7,749 nucleotides of DNA, taken from positions 1 through 7,749 of the forward strand of contig CAZPHO010000024.1 in NCBI GenBank assembly GCA_964586855.1, given 5' to 3'. The stretch comes from CAYLXN01 sp964586855. Its GTDB lineage: Bacteria; Patescibacteriota; Saccharimonadia; Saccharimonadales; Saccharimonadaceae. Made by a program: the position numbers and the translations under genes. This document shows positions 6,343-7,749 of this stretch, in pieces. The notes under the pieces were generated by a model. The model worked only from the letters and a program-made list of their open reading frames with translations. It did not search any database and was not told the DNA's origin. Every line of letters begins with the position of its first letter. Positions within the stretch are counted from its first letter, which is position 1.

Positions 6343-7438
6343 TAAAGTATACAAAATTCTAGCTATCAATCCTGGATCAACCACTACTAAAATAGGTGTT
6401 TTCAAAAACAACCAGTGTTTGCTCGAAGAAACCATTGCTCATTCAGCCGAGGAATTGTCTCAGTTTGAAGATATTGCCGACCAAAAAGATTTTCGGCTGC
6501 AAGTCCTAGCCGATTTTTTAAAAGATAGTCAAATTAACCTAGAATCGTTTGATGCCTTTTCAGGTCGAGGTGGTAGCTTGGAGAGTTGTGTCTCTGGCAC
6601 TTATCCGATCAATGATTTGCTTTATGAACATGCCAGCACCATGCGCATAGTCAAACATCCTTCGGCTTTAGGAGCGACTCTGGCTTATGAGTTTGGCCAA
6701 AAATTTAATAAGCCAGCTTTTTGTGTTAATCCGCCAGATGTCGATGAGTTTATAGCAGTTGCTCGAATCACTGGACTGCCTGAGATTTATCGTCAGAGTC
6801 GAATTCACGCCCTTAATCAAAAGGAGGTTGCTATTCGCTACGCTGACAGTCAGGGTAAAGATTATATTGATTTGAACCTAATTGTTTGTCACATCGGCGG
6901 TGGAATTTCCATCACCGCTCACGAGCGGGGTAAAATGATTGATTCGAATGATATTGTTGATGGAGATGGCCCAATGACACCTAATCGCAGCGGCTTTGTG
7001 CCAGCCAAGTCACTAGTTAAGCTATGCTTTTCAGGTAAGTACGCTGAGCGAGAGCTCGGTGATTTAATTAATAAGAATGGAGGTATAACAGCTTGGCTTA
7101 ATACAAATGATATTTTAGAAGTGATCAAAATGATTGCGGATGGTAATCAAAAAGCAAAAACTATTTATGATGCGATGATTTACCAAATTGCTAAGCAGGT
7201 TGGAGCGATGTACGTTAGCCTTAAATCTGATTGCGATGCGATTATTTTGACTGGGCAAATTGCTCACGACCAGTATCTTGTTAATGAACTGAAGCGCTAT
7301 TTTGGGAGTCTAGCTGAAGTGGTTGAGATGCCCGGCAGTTTTGAGCTTGAGGCCTTGGCGGCTGGTGCCCTACGAGTGCTGATGGGTGTTGAGAAGCCTC
7401 AGGTCTATACAGGCAAGCCCGTATTTAAACAACTATAG
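6335..7438 (+). CDS. buk: Butyrate kinase
   Basis: A 367-residue cytoplasmic kinase of the ASKHA fold that forms ATP and a carboxylate from an acyl phosphate and ADP (EC 2.7.2.7 for butyrate; branched or other short acyl groups are possible). Visible motifs are LAINPGSTTTKIGVF (9-23, phosphate-1 loop with N12), GRGG (77-80), HPSALGATLAYE (108-119), ARITGLPEI (143-151) and RIHALNQK (156-163). Further on come HIGGGIS (186-192, phosphate-2 loop), DGDGPMTPNRSG (209-220), CFSGKY (231-236) and an adenosine-loop LTGQIA (305-310). HALNQK and GGGIS..AH separate it from acetate kinase. The usual LTGG has Gln at 308. Length is slightly above the usual 355 or so. The ATG overlaps the end of pta by 8 nt, with GGAG 9 nt upstream inside pta, so expression is tied to pta. 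With Pta it would make ATP from acyl-CoA, or activate fatty acids in reverse. Confidence 0.93.
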   Translation: MADKVYKILAINPGSTTTKIGVFKNNQCLLEETIAHSAEELSQFEDIADQKDFRLQVLADFLKDSQINLESFDAFSGRGGSLESCVSGTYPINDLLYEHASTMRIVKHPSALGATLAYEFGQKFNKPAFCVNPPDVDEFIAVARITGLPEIYRQSRIHALNQKEVAIRYADSQGKDYIDLNLIVCHIGGGISITAHERGKMIDSNDIVDGDGPMTPNRSGFVPAKSLVKLCFSGKYAERELGDLINKNGGITAWLNTNDILEVIKMIADGNQKAKTIYDAMIYQIAKQVGAMYVSLKSDCDAIILTGQIAHDQYLVNELKRYFGSLAEVVEMPGSFELEALAAGALRVLMGVEKPQVYTGKPVFKQL

Positions 7439-7449
7439 GAAGGAAGATT

Positions 7450-7749
7450 ATGCGACTAAATTTTGTAAAAATTTTATTACCTGGCTTTGCGGTTAGTTTG
7501 GTTTTGGGTTTTGGCCTGTCGATGCTTGTTGGTGTTAATGCTGAAGATCCAATTCCGAACTACATTGGAGTCGGGGTTGGCAGTTTCGTGCCGATTTTGT
7601 TGAATAGCATTGTCAGTTTGGTTGTGGCTAGCAAGGAGCAGGGTCAAAAACCAACTATCGGCAAGGCCATGCCAGTGATTTTAGCCTGCGCTGTGCTAGG
7701 AGTGGCGATTGGTGTGGGCCTGACTATTTTGGTAGTTGAAGGTTTAATA
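7450..7749 (+). CDS. Small polytopic membrane protein, partial at the 3' end
   Basis: An ATG at 7450 opens a frame with no stop to the end of the window, giving 100 residues. AAGGA lies 5 nt before the ATG, just after the butyrate kinase stop, so it is the third gene of the pta-buk cluster (11-nt gap). Three hydrophobic segments are seen, at about 8-29, 39-60 and 74-97. Segments one and two are joined by a short polar loop (NAEDPIPNY), and segments two and three by a Lys/Gln-rich one (SKEQGQKPTIGK). The positive loop suggests that it faces the cytoplasm. I do not recognise the family. A link to transport of the acid product is possible from position alone but has no support in the sequence. 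Confidence 0.75.
   Translation, partial: MRLNFVKILLPGFAVSLVLGFGLSMLVGVNAEDPIPNYIGVGVGSFVPILLNSIVSLVVASKEQGQKPTIGKAMPVILACAVLGVAIGVGLTILVVEGLI

Noticed and set aside
6919..7128. Minus-strand open frame inside butyrate kinase
   Set aside because: It is antisense to conserved kinase motifs and has no supporting start signal.
1..7749. CRISPR arrays, tRNA or rRNA genes, insertion sequences, toxin-antitoxin or phage modules
   Set aside because: I looked on both strands for repeated units, cloverleaf-like segments, transposase motifs and paired small genes, and saw nothing that holds up.

Overview
The window looks like a piece of a reduced bacterial genome of the Candidate Phyla Radiation, most likely Candidatus Saccharibacteria (TM7). 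This rests on recall of family features, not on a search. The long secreted protein on the minus strand has the C-terminal architecture I associate with Saccharibacteria surface proteins, including a 'VDAWL..N..CTNQLVINGPVVA' block and a terminal RELPPRY. Genes are tightly packed with overlapping starts and stops. TGA is used as a stop at two family-conserved gene ends, so the Gly-recoding lineages Absconditabacteria and Gracilibacteria are unlikely. No tRNA, rRNA, CRISPR, transposase or phage signal was seen.

Layout. Positions 1-61 hold a strong terminator hairpin. Positions 62-3534 carry a two-gene minus-strand operon: a small single-pass membrane protein followed, with a 1-nt overlap, by a 983-residue secreted surface protein. 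A divergent promoter region (3535-3622) separates it from a plus-strand cytoplasmic GH5 glycosidase resembling exo-1,3-beta-glucanases (3623-4588). That gene converges with, and overlaps by 11 bp, a minus-strand NAD-dependent epimerase/dehydratase (4578-5212) that has lost its middle third and its reading frame. A second divergent promoter region (5213-5318) drives a plus-strand cluster: a phosphotransacetylase gene split by a +1 frameshift (5319-6342), an intact butyrate kinase (6335-7438), and the start of a small membrane protein that runs off the window (7450-7749).

How the genes fit together. Phosphotransacetylase plus butyrate kinase would interconvert acyl-CoA and carboxylate through an acyl phosphate, with ATP made in the kinase step. 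The pairing is unusual because the transferase is of the Pta type, whose usual partner is acetate kinase. The glycosidase could feed glucose from beta-1,3-glucan oligomers into fermentation, but it has no export signal. The two minus-strand genes at the left are cell-surface components.

The most notable observations are these. Both plus-strand transcription units seem to start at their ATG (leaderless), whereas the minus-strand units have leaders with Shine-Dalgarno sites. A 10-base promoter core is shared by the two minus-strand units. Two adjacent, divergent genes are both disrupted, one by an internal deletion whose junction reads sensibly in two frames. I found no convincing new defence or mobile system.
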